Source: Campylobacter sp. RM16187
Lineage (GTDB): Bacteria; Campylobacterota; Campylobacteria; Campylobacterales; Campylobacteraceae
Assembly (NCBI RefSeq): GCF_025319965.1
Contig: NZ_CP012549.1
Location: forward strand, 682,001-746,000
Length of the DNA stretch: 64,000 bases
Direction of reading: 5' to 3'
A program made the position numbers and the translations under genes. Shown here one piece after another: positions 35,805 through 47,701 of this stretch (positions within the stretch are counted from its first letter, which is position 1; each line of letters starts with the position of its first letter). The notes below the pieces were generated by a model. The model saw only the letters and a list, made by a program, of their open reading frames with translations, made no database searches and was not told where the DNA came from.

Positions 35805-36827
35805 CTAAATAATCAGCATTCCGTCACCATAAGAGTAGAATTTATACTCTTTTTCAATTGCCGTTTTATAAATTTCCATTGTCTTATCGAGTCCTATAAA
35901 GCTTGTTACTAGCATTATGAGGGTTGACTTGGGAAGATGAAAATTTGTTAGAAGATAGTTTTGACGAATGGGTCTATTGTATAAATTCAAAAATAGCTTA
36001 CACTCGCCGCTTGATATTTTGCTTCTTGCAAATTCCTCTACGCACCTTGTTACTGTTGTTCCAATACCTAAAATCGGCTTATTTGAATTTATTAGCTCTT
36101 GAGTATCTTTAGGGATTTGATAAAACTCGCCATGCATAAGATGATCCCTTATGATTTCAGACTCTACACTTTTAAATGTCCCAGCTCCGACATGAAGTGT
36201 GAGAAAATTTATATCATGATCTTTTTTTAGTGTTTTTATCATCTCGTCATTAAAGTGAAGGCTTGCCGTAGGAGCTGCTACTGCGCCTTGGTGCCTGGCG
36301 AAAATACTCTGATACCAGCTCTCATCATCTTTGTTATCAGCTCTTTTTATATACGGAGGAAGCGGCACATGCCCTATCTCTTCAAGTAGGTCAAATAGAC
36401 TGGCGGCATCTAAAATTTGGCCGTTTTGAGTAAATTCAACAGCTCTTGTGCCATTTTCATAAATCTCGCAAACCTTTGCAATCAAATTTTTACTAAATTT
36501 TATAATGCTTCCTATTCTTACCTTACCTTTTATATAAACACTAAATTTATTATCATTAAGGGGAGTGTTTAGTAGTATCTCGCTTGCCCCTCCGCTGTCT
36601 TTATATCCTAAAATTCTAGCCTTGACTACTCTTGTATCGTTAAAAATAATAGAACAATCCGGTAAAATTTCGTGTAGATTTTTAAATTTCAGATGGTGTA
36701 TTTTATCCTTGCAGCGTTCATATACAAGTAGCTTTGCCTCCTCTTTTGGCAAAGTTGGAGTGGAGGCTATTAGATTTGGAGGAAGATAGTAGTCGTAACT
36801 TGATAACAGATCTGTATCAGTCACCAT
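35805..36827 (-). CDS. queA: S-adenosylmethionine:tRNA ribosyltransferase-isomerase
   Basis: 340 residues. Makes epoxyqueuosine at tRNA position 34. Family blocks: YDYYLPPNLIASTP, IIFNDTRVVKARILG, LPPYIKRADNKDDESWYQ, GAVAAPTASLHFN, HVGAGTFKSVE and NFHLPKSTLIMLV. The ATG at 36827 is preferred over ATG triplets at 36845-36851 because the latter extend only into the tatC tail; with 36827 the overlap is 11 bases. It belongs to the run tatB-tatC-queA. Confidence 0.95.
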   Translation of the reverse strand: MVTDTDLLSSYDYYLPPNLIASTPTLPKEEAKLLVYERCKDKIHHLKFKNLHEILPDCSIIFNDTRVVKARILGYKDSGGASEILLNTPLNDNKFSVYIKGKVRIGSIIKFSKNLIAKVCEIYENGTRAVEFTQNGQILDAASLFDLLEEIGHVPLPPYIKRADNKDDESWYQSIFARHQGAVAAPTASLHFNDEMIKTLKKDHDINFLTLHVGAGTFKSVESEIIRDHLMHGEFYQIPKDTQELINSNKPILGIGTTVTRCVEEFARSKISSGECKLFLNLYNRPIRQNYLLTNFHLPKSTLIMLVTSFIGLDKTMEIYKTAIEKEYKFYSYGDGMLII

Positions 36828-37620
36828 TGTAGTATATTTCGTCATCATCATCGTCGTTGTTTTGCTTCCGCCTAGGCTCTTCTTTTGACTCTTCTTGAAT
36901 ATCCTCTTCTTTTGGAGCAGGATTTACCTGTTTAGCTATAAATATCGATAGTCCGTAAAGTCCTATTAGAGGAATTGCCATTAAAAACTGACTTATAATG
37001 TCAGGAGGAGTCATGGCCGCAGAAAATATAAATATAATTACTACTGCATATCTAAATGAATTTCTAAGTGTCGCATCGGTTATGAGGCCTAGTTTGGCTA
37101 GAAAAAATGTAAGTACAGGAAGCTCAAATGCTATACCGAAAGCTATTAAAAGCTTAGTAAAAAATCCTACATATTGCCCTATGCTAGGAAGCGCCGTAAA
37201 TAATTCGCCTCCGAAATTTATAAGAAATACAAAGCCGATAGGAATTACTACATAGTAACAAAACGCAGCGCCAACTAAAAACATAAATGTAGCTGCTAAT
37301 ACAAAAGGGATTACATATTTTTTCTCATTTTCATAAAGCCCCGGAGCTACAAAGAGCCAAAACTGCCAGAATATTACAGGGAGTGAAAACATAAATCCTG
37401 CAAAAAACGCTACTTTCATTGCAGTAAAAAATGGCTCTTGAACCTGAGTGAAGATGATATTGCTTCCTGCTGGAAGAGCGTTTTTAAGAGGGGCGGTCAT
37501 AATGGCTAGAATTGGATTCCAGAAGCTAAAGCATACTATAAACATTACCAATACGACAGAAACGCTTATAAAAAGTCTCTTTCTAAGCTCTACTAAATGC
37601 GGTTTTAACTCTTCAAACAT
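36817..37620 (-). CDS. tatC: Twin-arginine translocase subunit TatC
   Basis: 267 residues with six membrane helices. The start ELKPHLVELRKRLFIS is the TatC signature (HL.ELR.R), with TQVQEPFFTAMKVAFFAG later. It recognises twin-arginine signal peptides together with TatB. The last 30 residues are unusual, an acidic/polar cytoplasmic tail (PKEEDIQEESKEE, then NNDDDDDEIYYNGD), and this is where queA begins. The start shares one base with the tatB stop (TAATG). A likely client, the transglutaminase-like protein at 48491, is in this window; tatA is not. Confidence 0.96.
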   Translation of the reverse strand: MFEELKPHLVELRKRLFISVSVVLVMFIVCFSFWNPILAIMTAPLKNALPAGSNIIFTQVQEPFFTAMKVAFFAGFMFSLPVIFWQFWLFVAPGLYENEKKYVIPFVLAATFMFLVGAAFCYYVVIPIGFVFLINFGGELFTALPSIGQYVGFFTKLLIAFGIAFELPVLTFFLAKLGLITDATLRNSFRYAVVIIFIFSAAMTPPDIISQFLMAIPLIGLYGLSIFIAKQVNPAPKEEDIQEESKEEPRRKQNNDDDDDEIYYNGD

Positions 37621-38033
37621 TACGCCTCTTTCTTCTCTTCGTTCTTCTTATCATCCAAAACCGCATCTTTTATTATGTTTTGTGGATTTTTTATATTATC
37701 AATACTGCTTTTTATGTCGGATATATTCTTGTTAAGTCCGCCGGTAACGTCATTAATGCCTTTTTTTAGCTCATCAAGCTCTTCAAAAGTAAGCTTTTTT
37801 CGAACACTTTCTGTAGTTTTTGAGATGTTTTCTTTGTATTTTTTTGCATCTTCTTTTAGCTCTGCAATCTTAATCTCCTGATCAAAATTCGCCTTTGCAT
37901 CATTTACCGTTTTTTTAACGGTTTTAAAAAATCTAGCTATCTCGACCATTGTACCAGGAAGCTTATCGGGACCTAGAAACAATACGGCTATGATTGCTAT
38001 GATGATTATTTCAGGAAAACTCATACCAAACAT
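37620..38033 (-). CDS. tatB: Twin-arginine translocase subunit TatB
   Basis: 137 residues: an N-terminal helix MFGMSFPEIIIIAIIAVLFLG in two halves, then GPDKLPGTMVEIARFFK, the TatA/B amphipathic hinge, and a long charged helical tail rich in Lys/Asp. Glu in the membrane helix (FPEIII) and tail length favour TatB over TatA. It is directly coupled to tatC. Confidence 0.92.
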   Translation of the reverse strand: MFGMSFPEIIIIAIIAVLFLGPDKLPGTMVEIARFFKTVKKTVNDAKANFDQEIKIAELKEDAKKYKENISKTTESVRKKLTFEELDELKKGINDVTGGLNKNISDIKSSIDNIKNPQNIIKDAVLDDKKNEEKKEA

Positions 38034-38098
38034 TTAATATCCTAAATTTACATTTTAAATCAAATATTTTATCAGCTTTTTGCTCAATTTTCTATAAA

Positions 38099-39151
38099 TC
38101 AACCAACTATAAACAAAGAAATTTCATCGGCAAGCAAAAAGTTCTTCACAAGATACCTGTCTTGCCTTAGCTCAAGCTTTTTATGAGCTCTTAAAATTTC
38201 AGCTCTTTGAAGCTGCTCTTTGCCAAGTTTTGAAGCCTCTATGCCGACTATGCTTCTTGCTCCTAAAAATATATGCTCCACATTTAGATCCTTTTGGCTT
38301 AAAATTTCAGCCTCTTTTTCGTGCGGATTTTTGATATATGCGCTTAAATTTTTAGTGTTTGCATATCTTTCGCCTTGCATAAAACCAACTGCATAAACTC
38401 CTACTCCTAGATATTCTTGCCCGCTCCAGTATCCAAGGTTATGCCTGCAAATTTGACCGAAATTTGATATCTCGTATTGTTTTAGACCTGTTTTTTCTAT
38501 CTCGTTTATGAGAAATTTAGCTAGTAGCGGGCTATCTTTTTTATAGCTTATTTTGCCTTCAAAAGGTGTGTTTTCTTCAAGCGTTAGCGAGTACGCGCTA
38601 GTGTGTGAAACGCCTAAATTTTTAATGTTTTGAACCTCTATGGCAAGGTGTTTTTTAGTGTCAAATTTTGTGCCGTAGATGAGATCTACGTTTATGTTTG
38701 TAAATCCGGCAATTTTAGCGTTTTTGACCGTTTCGTAAATTTGAGCGGCACTATGCGTGCGACCAAGAAATTTAAGCTTATCTTCAAAGAAGCTTTGAGC
38801 GCCAAAACTCATGCGGTTTACGCCTAAATTTCGCATTTTTTTAAGCCAAGTTAAATTTGCCGAGTTTGGATTTGCTTCGCTTGTTATCTCACAGTTTTTA
38901 GCTAGATATGGCGAAATTTCGCTAAATAAATTTTCATATAGATTAGCATTTACCGCACTTGGTGTGCCGCCTCCGATAAATAGGCTATCAATGCTCTCTT
39001 TTGCGATCTTAAAATTAGCTGCTTGAGCTTTAAAATCAGCTATCAGCGCTTTAAAATAATCGGTTGCTAAATTTTCCTTGCCTACAAGTGAGCCAAACGC
39101 GCAGTACGGGCATTTGCTCTCGCAAAATGGAATGTGTATGTATAAAAGCAT
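38099..39151 (-). CDS. hemW: HemW-like radical SAM protein
   Basis: 350 residues from ATG at 39151 (MLLYIHIPFCESKCPYC), which has AAGGTAAAG upstream; a longer frame to 39289 has no ribosome site and no family match. The CX3CX2C motif continues as CAFGS, with no fourth cysteine, which separates HemW (haem chaperone) from true HemN. Other blocks are FIGGGTPSAV, EANPNSANL, RMSFGAQSF, GRTHSA and NVDLIYG. C. jejuni carries the same gene next to tatB (recalled). Confidence 0.9.
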   Translation of the reverse strand: MLLYIHIPFCESKCPYCAFGSLVGKENLATDYFKALIADFKAQAANFKIAKESIDSLFIGGGTPSAVNANLYENLFSEISPYLAKNCEITSEANPNSANLTWLKKMRNLGVNRMSFGAQSFFEDKLKFLGRTHSAAQIYETVKNAKIAGFTNINVDLIYGTKFDTKKHLAIEVQNIKNLGVSHTSAYSLTLEENTPFEGKISYKKDSPLLAKFLINEIEKTGLKQYEISNFGQICRHNLGYWSGQEYLGVGVYAVGFMQGERYANTKNLSAYIKNPHEKEAEILSQKDLNVEHIFLGARSIVGIEASKLGKEQLQRAEILRAHKKLELRQDRYLVKNFLLADEISLFIVG

Positions 39152-39529
39152 CTTTACCTTGGATTTAAAATGTAGATTAATTATAGTATAAAAAATATAC
39201 ATTTCGTATTGTGCAATGATTGTATGAAGTAAGAATTTATCATCAAGATAATATTTGATTTTATGGTTCTTTGGATTAAAAATTATCATTTTAACGAGAC
39301 TTATAAAGTGTTTGAGAGGTGTTTTTGACCATATTTGTTAGAAAAATGTGTGGGGGTGTTGGTCTAATTCTCTTATTTGTCGATACAGATTTTTACTAAG
39401 GCTTTACAATAACAATCTTGCTCTTGCTGACCTCTTGAGTTAAAGGAGATTTTATATAAATAGTCGAAATTTTAAAAAGACTTATAAGGATGATAGATAA
39501 AAGGAATTGATGGTGTATAGTGTTGGTGT

Positions 39530-39727
39530 TTATTTGTATAGATATTTATCCTTATTATATTCTTGCAATCCAATGATTACACCAATGACTACACCCGCGC
39601 AAATAGCCGTCAAAGCACCTACGGCAATAGTTTTAAAAACATACCACATCCCTACTGGATCAGCAAGAGTGGCAAAAGATATTAAGAATATGAATAATAA
39701 AACTAAAAATGGGCGAATAAAAAACAT
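39530..39727 (-). CDS. Possible small membrane protein (65 residues)
   Basis: Reads as two hydrophobic helices (FLVLLFIFLISFATLA and IAVGALTAICAGVVIGVIIGL) separated by DPVGMWYVFK and ended by a charged tail (QEYNKDKYLYK). This composition is typical of small inner-membrane proteins and unlikely by chance, unlike the opposite frame. ATG at 39727 has only a weak AAGTAG-like site, and it follows another hydrophobic ORF by 6 bases. I recognise no family; it might be a remnant of a larger gene. Confidence 0.4.
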   Translation of the reverse strand: MFFIRPFLVLLFIFLISFATLADPVGMWYVFKTIAVGALTAICAGVVIGVIIGLQEYNKDKYLYK

Positions 39728-39733
39728 TTTTAA

Positions 39734-39916
39734 CTACTTAAAAAAGATAACCTTGATAAGGCCAAAAAATATGGGCGCAACTATAATAAAAGCGATTGTA
39801 ACTAAAAATATAGCCAATTGCGGAGTAAAATAAGCCACAATGATCAATCCAAAAGCGCAAATGCAAACAGTGCAGATTATGATTATTTTATATAAAACAT
39901 TAATCAGTTTAATAAT
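39734..39916 (-). CDS. Possible small hydrophobic ORF with non-canonical start
   Basis: About 57-60 codons with two hydrophobic helices (VLYKIIIICTVCICAFGLIIV and FLVTIAFIIVAPIFFGLI, the first given as overlapping parts), ending in KVIFFK. A good ribosome site AGGAG (39919-39923, minus) stands 5 bases from an ATT codon (39913), and TATAAT (about 39938-39943, minus) stands upstream. No ATG, GTG or TTG occurs before codon 20 in this frame, so it either starts at ATT or CTG or is a decayed gene. Coordinates give the longest frame after the ribosome site. Confidence 0.3.
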   Translation of the reverse strand: MIKLINVLYKIIIICTVCICAFGLIIVAYFTPQLAIFLVTIAFIIVAPIFFGLIKVIFFK

Positions 39917-40188
39917 CGCTCCTATATTTTTATTTAATTATAACAAAATTTAAACGGAGAATAGATGGTATTGGTATTTAATGATATAAAAATTGGGATA
40001 TAAATTCTCATTTTATTTGTCCGGACATATGTGGTTTTACGCTTTAACTTTATCTTTTTTAAAATGTATAAAAACGTGTGAAAATGTAAAATCAAGTTGC
40101 TCTTTATCTTTTTAAAAGCTCGATTTAAAGCTTGATATAAACTCTTTTAAGTTAAAATCTATCAAATTTTACATTTAGGTTTTAATCT

Positions 40189-40656
40189 ATGCAAAAAAGC
40201 TACAGATCAAACGTTGCCGCCGTTGTTTTGGCTGCCACATACCCTTTTGATTGTAGGGTTTTTATAGCTCAAAGATGTGATTTGCAAGGTGTTTGGCAGT
40301 TTCCGCAAGGTGGGATTGATGAAGGAGAAAAGCCAAAAGAGGCGCTTTTAAGAGAGCTTAAGGAAGAGATAGGCACCGATGAGGTTGAGATTTTATGCGA
40401 GTATCCTGACTGGCTTAGTTATGATTTTCCACCAAATGTCTTAAAAGCTAAAAAATATCCCTATGACGGTCAAACTCAAAAATATTTTCTAGTAAGATTA
40501 AAGGCCGGAGCTAGGATAGACATTAAGACTAAAACCCCTGAATTTGATGAGTATAAATTTGTCCCTACCGATGAGGCGTTAAATGACATTAATCATTTTA
40601 AAAAACCGATTTACACTAAAGTTATGGGATACTTTAAAGAGAAAGGATTTATCTAA
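40189..40656 (+). CDS. rppH: RNA pyrophosphohydrolase (Nudix)
   Basis: 155 residues. The Nudix box is complete, GGIDEGEKPKEALLRELKEE followed by IGT, and the start MQKSYRSNVAAVVLAATYP and WQFPQGGIDEGE match the RppH/NudH/IalA group. It removes pyrophosphate from 5' ends of mRNA or from dinucleoside polyphosphates. ATG at 40189 follows an AT-rich leader with weak AGG. First gene of the run ending with cmoA; lysC begins at its last base. Confidence 0.93.
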   Translation: MQKSYRSNVAAVVLAATYPFDCRVFIAQRCDLQGVWQFPQGGIDEGEKPKEALLRELKEEIGTDEVEILCEYPDWLSYDFPPNVLKAKKYPYDGQTQKYFLVRLKAGARIDIKTKTPEFDEYKFVPTDEALNDINHFKKPIYTKVMGYFKEKGFI

Positions 40657-41855
40657 TGCTAATCATTCAAAAATACGGCGGAACAAGCGTAGGAACGCTT
40701 GATAGAATAGAAAATGTTGCCAAAAGAGTGATTGAGAATAAAAAAGCGGGCAACGATTTAGTGGTAGTTGTTTCAGCTATGAGTGGAGTTACAAATCAGC
40801 TTATAGAGTATGCCGATTATTTTACTAAAAATGCCGATACTATAGCTATGGATATGCTTTTAAGCTCAGGCGAACGCGTTACCTGCGCACTTCTTACTAT
40901 AGCTCTTAATAATATGGGTTATAAGGCTGTAGCACTGACCGGAAGGCAGGCTGGAATCATAACAGATAGTGTTCATACAAGAGCAAGAATAGAGATGATA
41001 GACACAAAGCGTATGAGAAGCGAGCTTGATGATGGTAAGATAGTGGTTGTAGCAGGCTTTCAGGGTATAGATCAGGATGGAAACGTCACTACTTTAGGAC
41101 GCGGGGGAAGTGATCTAAGTGCAGTTGCCATTGCAGGAGCTTTGAATGCTGATTTGTGTGAAATTTATACAGATGTGGACGGAGTTTATACAACAGATCC
41201 TAGAATAGAAAGCAGAGCTAAAAAGCTTGATAAGATAAGCTATGACGAGATGCTTGAGCTTGCAAGCTTGGGTGCGAAAGTATTGCAAAATCGTTCTGTT
41301 GAGCTGGCTAAAAAACTAAACGTAAATTTAGTCACAAGAAGTAGTTTTAATCATAATGAAGGAACATTGATAACAAAGGAAGAGAATATGGAAGCAGTTT
41401 TAGTAAGCGGAATAGCACTTGATAGAAATCAAGCGAGAGTAACATTAAGAGGAGTAGTGGATAAGCCTGGAATCGCAGCCGAGATCTTTTCGGCCTTGGC
41501 AGAAAAAAACATAAATGTTGATATGATAATTCAAAACGTAGGGCAAGATGGCACTACAAATTTAGGATTTACCGTTCCTCAAAATGAACTTGCTGTAGCA
41601 AAAGAGTGCATGGATAAATTAGCCGCTGCAAAACATGTGGAGTATAGCGAAGATATAGTAAAAGTATCGGTAGTGGGCGTTGGTATGAAGAGCCATAGTG
41701 GTGTAGCATCTTTGGCGTTTAAAACTCTTGCAAAAGAGGGCATCAATATACAGATGATATCAACAAGCGAGATTAAAATTTCCATGATTGTAGATCAAAA
41801 GTACGGAGAACTGGCAGTTCGCGCACTACATCAGGCATACAAGCTAGACCAATGA
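40656..41855 (+). CDS. lysC: Aspartate kinase
   Basis: 399 residues. First step of lysine, threonine, methionine and diaminopimelate synthesis. The kinase domain has LIIQKYGGTSVG, VVVVSAMSGVTNQL, LSSGERVTCALL, TLGRGGSDLSAVAIA and CEIYTDVDGVYTTDPR. The C-terminal regulatory half has two ACT domains (ITLRG-like VTLRGVVDKPGIAAEIFSAL and VSVVGVGMKSHSGVASLAF), so end-product control is expected. It overlaps rppH by 1 base and hobA by 4. Confidence 0.97.
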   Translation: MLIIQKYGGTSVGTLDRIENVAKRVIENKKAGNDLVVVVSAMSGVTNQLIEYADYFTKNADTIAMDMLLSSGERVTCALLTIALNNMGYKAVALTGRQAGIITDSVHTRARIEMIDTKRMRSELDDGKIVVVAGFQGIDQDGNVTTLGRGGSDLSAVAIAGALNADLCEIYTDVDGVYTTDPRIESRAKKLDKISYDEMLELASLGAKVLQNRSVELAKKLNVNLVTRSSFNHNEGTLITKEENMEAVLVSGIALDRNQARVTLRGVVDKPGIAAEIFSALAEKNINVDMIIQNVGQDGTTNLGFTVPQNELAVAKECMDKLAAAKHVEYSEDIVKVSVVGVGMKSHSGVASLAFKTLAKEGINIQMISTSEIKISMIVDQKYGELAVRALHQAYKLDQ

Positions 41856-42394
41856 GTGATTTTATAAAGTGGACGTTGGAGGCGATTAGAGACGAAGGCT
41901 CTCTAATGAGCTGGATGGAAGAAAGGCGCACGGAGTGGACGCCTTTGCTTGCATCAAAGCTAAAATTTTTACTCGAAGGGCGCGCTTTTATCCTGATAAC
42001 CGATAACGAAAGGTTTTGGTTTGAGAAATATTTTTTAAAAAATATAAATAAACCCACAAATTCGCGTCCTGTCTTGCCATTTTTCTCACTTAGAGCTCTT
42101 TATCCGTCTTTTGACTCAATATCTTCAAAAGAAGAAATTTCTCTTTTGCAGGATATGCTAAGCCTTGCTTTTCCAAACGGTTATGTCTTCTTTTATGTAG
42201 GCAAAAGCAACGACAAAAGCGCGCAGATAGCCAAAGGCAAGGATGATAGCTACATGTGGCTGTTTGATGAGCAGGCGCAAAACAGCTTTTATCTAAGCTC
42301 AAGCGACGAGCTTTTAGATATCAAGCTTTTATCGCTCTATAAACTTTTTGATAAGAGCGTGGATGCGGCACTCTTTGCTAAAGTGATGCTTTAG
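41852..42394 (+). CDS. hobA: DnaA-binding initiation factor HobA
   Basis: 180 residues. The start FIKWTLEAIRDEG, the middle LPFFSLRALYP, and the end SYMWLFDEQAQ, ELLDIKLLSLYKLFDKSV and FAKVML line up by memory with Helicobacter pylori HobA, which forms a tetramer that binds DnaA domains I-II and promotes orisome assembly at oriC. HobA is confined to epsilonproteobacteria, so this is good evidence for the lineage. It lies between lysC and holB, as recalled for C. jejuni. Confidence 0.85.
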   Translation: MSDFIKWTLEAIRDEGSLMSWMEERRTEWTPLLASKLKFLLEGRAFILITDNERFWFEKYFLKNINKPTNSRPVLPFFSLRALYPSFDSISSKEEISLLQDMLSLAFPNGYVFFYVGKSNDKSAQIAKGKDDSYMWLFDEQAQNSFYLSSSDELLDIKLLSLYKLFDKSVDAALFAKVML

Positions 42395-42399
42395 ATTTC

Positions 42400-43016
42400 A
42401 TGCATAGCAAGATCGTTATCACGAGTGATTTTGAAGCTTTAAAGGATGAACTTCTAAGGCTTCACGATCCAAATTTTTTAAGATTTTTTATAACCGAAGA
42501 TTTTTTGCTTGAAAATGCAAAAGAGGTCGTAAGCGAGGCTTATATCGCTGAAAATAGCGAAAAAATACTTGTTGTGATGGCTAAAAATTTCCGCATAGAA
42601 GCGCAAAATTCACTCCTTAAGATCATAGAAGAGCCTCCTAGAAATATCAAATTTATCATCGCTTGCGAGTCTAAAAACATGCTGCTTCAAACGATTCGCT
42701 CGCGTCTAATCACCGAAAACAGGCTTATCAAAAAAGAGCGCATAAAAAGCGGGTTAAATTTCGCTCGCCTTGAGCTAAAAGAAATTTACCGTTTTATAGA
42801 TGAAAAAGTAGAGCTTGAAAGAGCTGATAAATTCGGTAAAAATGAGCTAAAAGAGCTGATTTCGGCTATCTGCTTAGAAGCTAGTGGGGCTGGAGTTAAA
42901 TTTAGCCAAGATGAGCTAAGCTACTTTTACAAAGCAGTTAAACTTGCCGAGCTAAATACAAAATCACACTCGCTTTTAACGCCGATTTTGCTGATGATAT
43001 ATGAAAAGGGCCGAAA

Positions 43017-43020
<4 letters not shown>
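42400..43020 (+). CDS. holB: DNA polymerase III delta' subunit (short form)
   Basis: 206 residues. Contains FLRFFITEDFLLENAKEVV, KILVVMAKNFRIEAQNSLLKI and IEEPPRNIKFIIACESKNMLLQTIRSRL (broken here), the AAA-type clamp-loader signature with the SRC-like arginine (IRSRL). No Walker A or zinc cluster is visible, which is normal for delta' of this group; it is much shorter than the E. coli protein (334). Its partner HolA is encoded at 27532. Confidence 0.85.
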
Positions 43021-46095
<3,075 letters not shown>

Positions 46096-46125
46096 GGTTA
46101 AATTTGGCTTGTTTTAGGGGTTGTG

Positions 46126-46851
46126 ATGAGGTTTGATCTGTTTGTGGCACAAAGGCTTGATATCAGCAGAAACAAGGCTAGCGAGCTCATAAAATCGGGC
46201 AAAATTTTACTAAACGGCGAAGTTGAGACAAAGCCAAATAAACAAACTTGCGAAGAAGATAATATAAATTTGCTTGAAGAAGTTTATGTCGGACGAGGAG
46301 CGCTTAAGCTAAAGAGCTTTTTAGAGAATTACAGGCTTGATTTAAAGGGTAAAACGGCTCTTGATATCGGTAGCAGCACAGGCGGGTTCGTGCAAATTTT
46401 GCTTAAAGAGAGTGCAGGTAGAGTAACCGCGCTTGATGTGGGCAACAGTCAGCTTGATGAGAGCTTAAAAAGCGATAGCAGGGTCGAGGTGAAAGAAGAT
46501 ACCGACATAAGAGAGTTTGCTCGCGAGGCAAAATTTGAAGATGAAAGTATGAAATTTGACGTCGTAACCTGCGATGTGAGCTTTATCTCGGTAACTCAAA
46601 TCCTGGCTGATATTTTTAGAGTCGCAAAAAAGGATATAATAATACTCTTTAAGCCCCAGTTTGAAGTAGGGCGCGAGGCTAAACGCAACAAAAAAGGCGT
46701 CGTAACCGATGCTAAAGCGGTATCGCAAGCAAGGGCGAAATTTGAGCTTGCGGCTGCAAATTTGGGCTTAGTATTAAGGGCATGCCAACAGTGCGAGATA
46801 AGAGGAAAGGAAGGAAATGCCGAATTTTTCTACGCTTTTAACAAAGGATAA
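46126..46851 (+). CDS. tlyA: TlyA-type rRNA 2'-O-methyltransferase
   Basis: 241 residues. An S4-like RNA-binding start (MRFDLFVAQRLDISRNKASELIKSG in two blocks) is joined to a FtsJ-like methyltransferase: ALDIGSSTGGFVQILL, VTALDVGNSQL, VVTCDVSFISVTQIL and LFKPQFEVGREA. It methylates 16S/23S rRNA cytidines, which makes ribosomes sensitive to capreomycin. ATG at 46126 is chosen over GTG at 46123; AGGGG at 46116-46120 suits it. It overlaps ribF by 35 bases. Confidence 0.9.
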   Translation: MRFDLFVAQRLDISRNKASELIKSGKILLNGEVETKPNKQTCEEDNINLLEEVYVGRGALKLKSFLENYRLDLKGKTALDIGSSTGGFVQILLKESAGRVTALDVGNSQLDESLKSDSRVEVKEDTDIREFAREAKFEDESMKFDVVTCDVSFISVTQILADIFRVAKKDIIILFKPQFEVGREAKRNKKGVVTDAKAVSQARAKFELAAANLGLVLRACQQCEIRGKEGNAEFFYAFNKG

Positions 46852-47701
46852 TATCACCGCTGTTGCTATCGGGCATTTTGACGGGGTGCATCGCGGTCAC
46901 AGAGAGCTTTTAAACCGCTTGGGCGAATTTGGCGGACTTGTCGTCATAGATAAAAACAAGGCAAATATAACTCCAAAGCTTAAACGCGCCGAATACTCCA
47001 GATATCCGTGCTTTTTGTATGATTTTAACGAGATAAAAGGGCTTAGCGGAGATGAGTTTGTCGAGCTTTTAAAAAGGGATTTTAAAAATTTAAAAAAGAT
47101 AGTCGTGGGGTTTGATTTTAGATTTGGGCGAAACAGAGCGTGGGACAAGTATGGCTTAAGGCGACTTTTTGACGGCGAGGTTGATATCGTGGAGGAAGTT
47201 TGCTTTGAGGGTATGGGCGTGCATAGCTCTGCGATTCGAGAGTTTATAAAACAGGGGCAAATTTACGAGGCAAATCTCTTAATAGGGCGCGAATACTCAA
47301 TCGAAGGCGATGTGATCAAAGGTCAAGGAATAGGGCAAAAAGAGCTTGTGCCGACTTTAAATTTGGACGTGAAAAACTATCTTTTGCCTATCGAGGGCGT
47401 TTATGCAACTAGAACCAGAATAGGCTATAAGACTTACGGTTCGGTAACTTTTATCGGAAATCGCTTAAGCACGGACGGCAAATTTAGCGTAGAAACTCAC
47501 GTCATAAACGAAAATATATCAAACGCAAGCCACGTGGCGGTATGCTTTATAAAGCGACTTCGCGGAAATATGAAATTTGCCGATTTAAGCAGTTTAAAAG
47601 CGCAGATTAAATTCGACATAAGCGAAGCCTCTAAATTCGTAGGAACCTGTGATCTGTATATAGACGACAAGATGATAAGAGGGGGTGTGGCGCAAAGATG
47701 A
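46817..47701 (+). CDS. ribF: Bifunctional riboflavin kinase/FAD synthetase
   Basis: 294 residues. The adenylyltransferase domain has AIGHFDGVHRGHRELLN and VVGFDFRFGRNR and HSSAIREFI. The kinase domain has GDVIKGQGIGQKELVPTLNL (PTxN motif) and GVYATRTRI. It makes FMN and FAD. The deep overlap with tlyA (35 bases, different frame) and the 4-base overlap with cmoA show tight packing. Confidence 0.94.
   Translation: MPNFSTLLTKDNITAVAIGHFDGVHRGHRELLNRLGEFGGLVVIDKNKANITPKLKRAEYSRYPCFLYDFNEIKGLSGDEFVELLKRDFKNLKKIVVGFDFRFGRNRAWDKYGLRRLFDGEVDIVEEVCFEGMGVHSSAIREFIKQGQIYEANLLIGREYSIEGDVIKGQGIGQKELVPTLNLDVKNYLLPIEGVYATRTRIGYKTYGSVTFIGNRLSTDGKFSVETHVINENISNASHVAVCFIKRLRGNMKFADLSSLKAQIKFDISEASKFVGTCDLYIDDKMIRGGVAQR

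Larger units (their letters stand above)
39152..40188. other. Gene-poor interval of about 1 kb
   Basis: No conserved gene is visible. The stretch holds two possible small hydrophobic ORFs on the minus strand (39530-39727 and 39734-39916, listed separately) with a -10-like TATAAT before them. It also holds a plus-strand frame at 39507-39833 that mirrors them and looks non-coding. 39300-39500 shows an isolated AAAGGAG at about 39442 followed after five codons by a stop. 39960-40188 is the nudH upstream region, with no clear operator. Confidence 0.5.

Noticed and set aside
39152-39289. 46-residue N-terminal extension of HemW
   Set aside because: No ribosome site, no family match; MLLYIHIPFC at 39151 is the usual start and has AAGG upstream.
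39507-39833. Plus-strand 108-residue ORF
   Set aside because: Composition does not look like a protein, and the opposite strand holds better hydrophobic frames.
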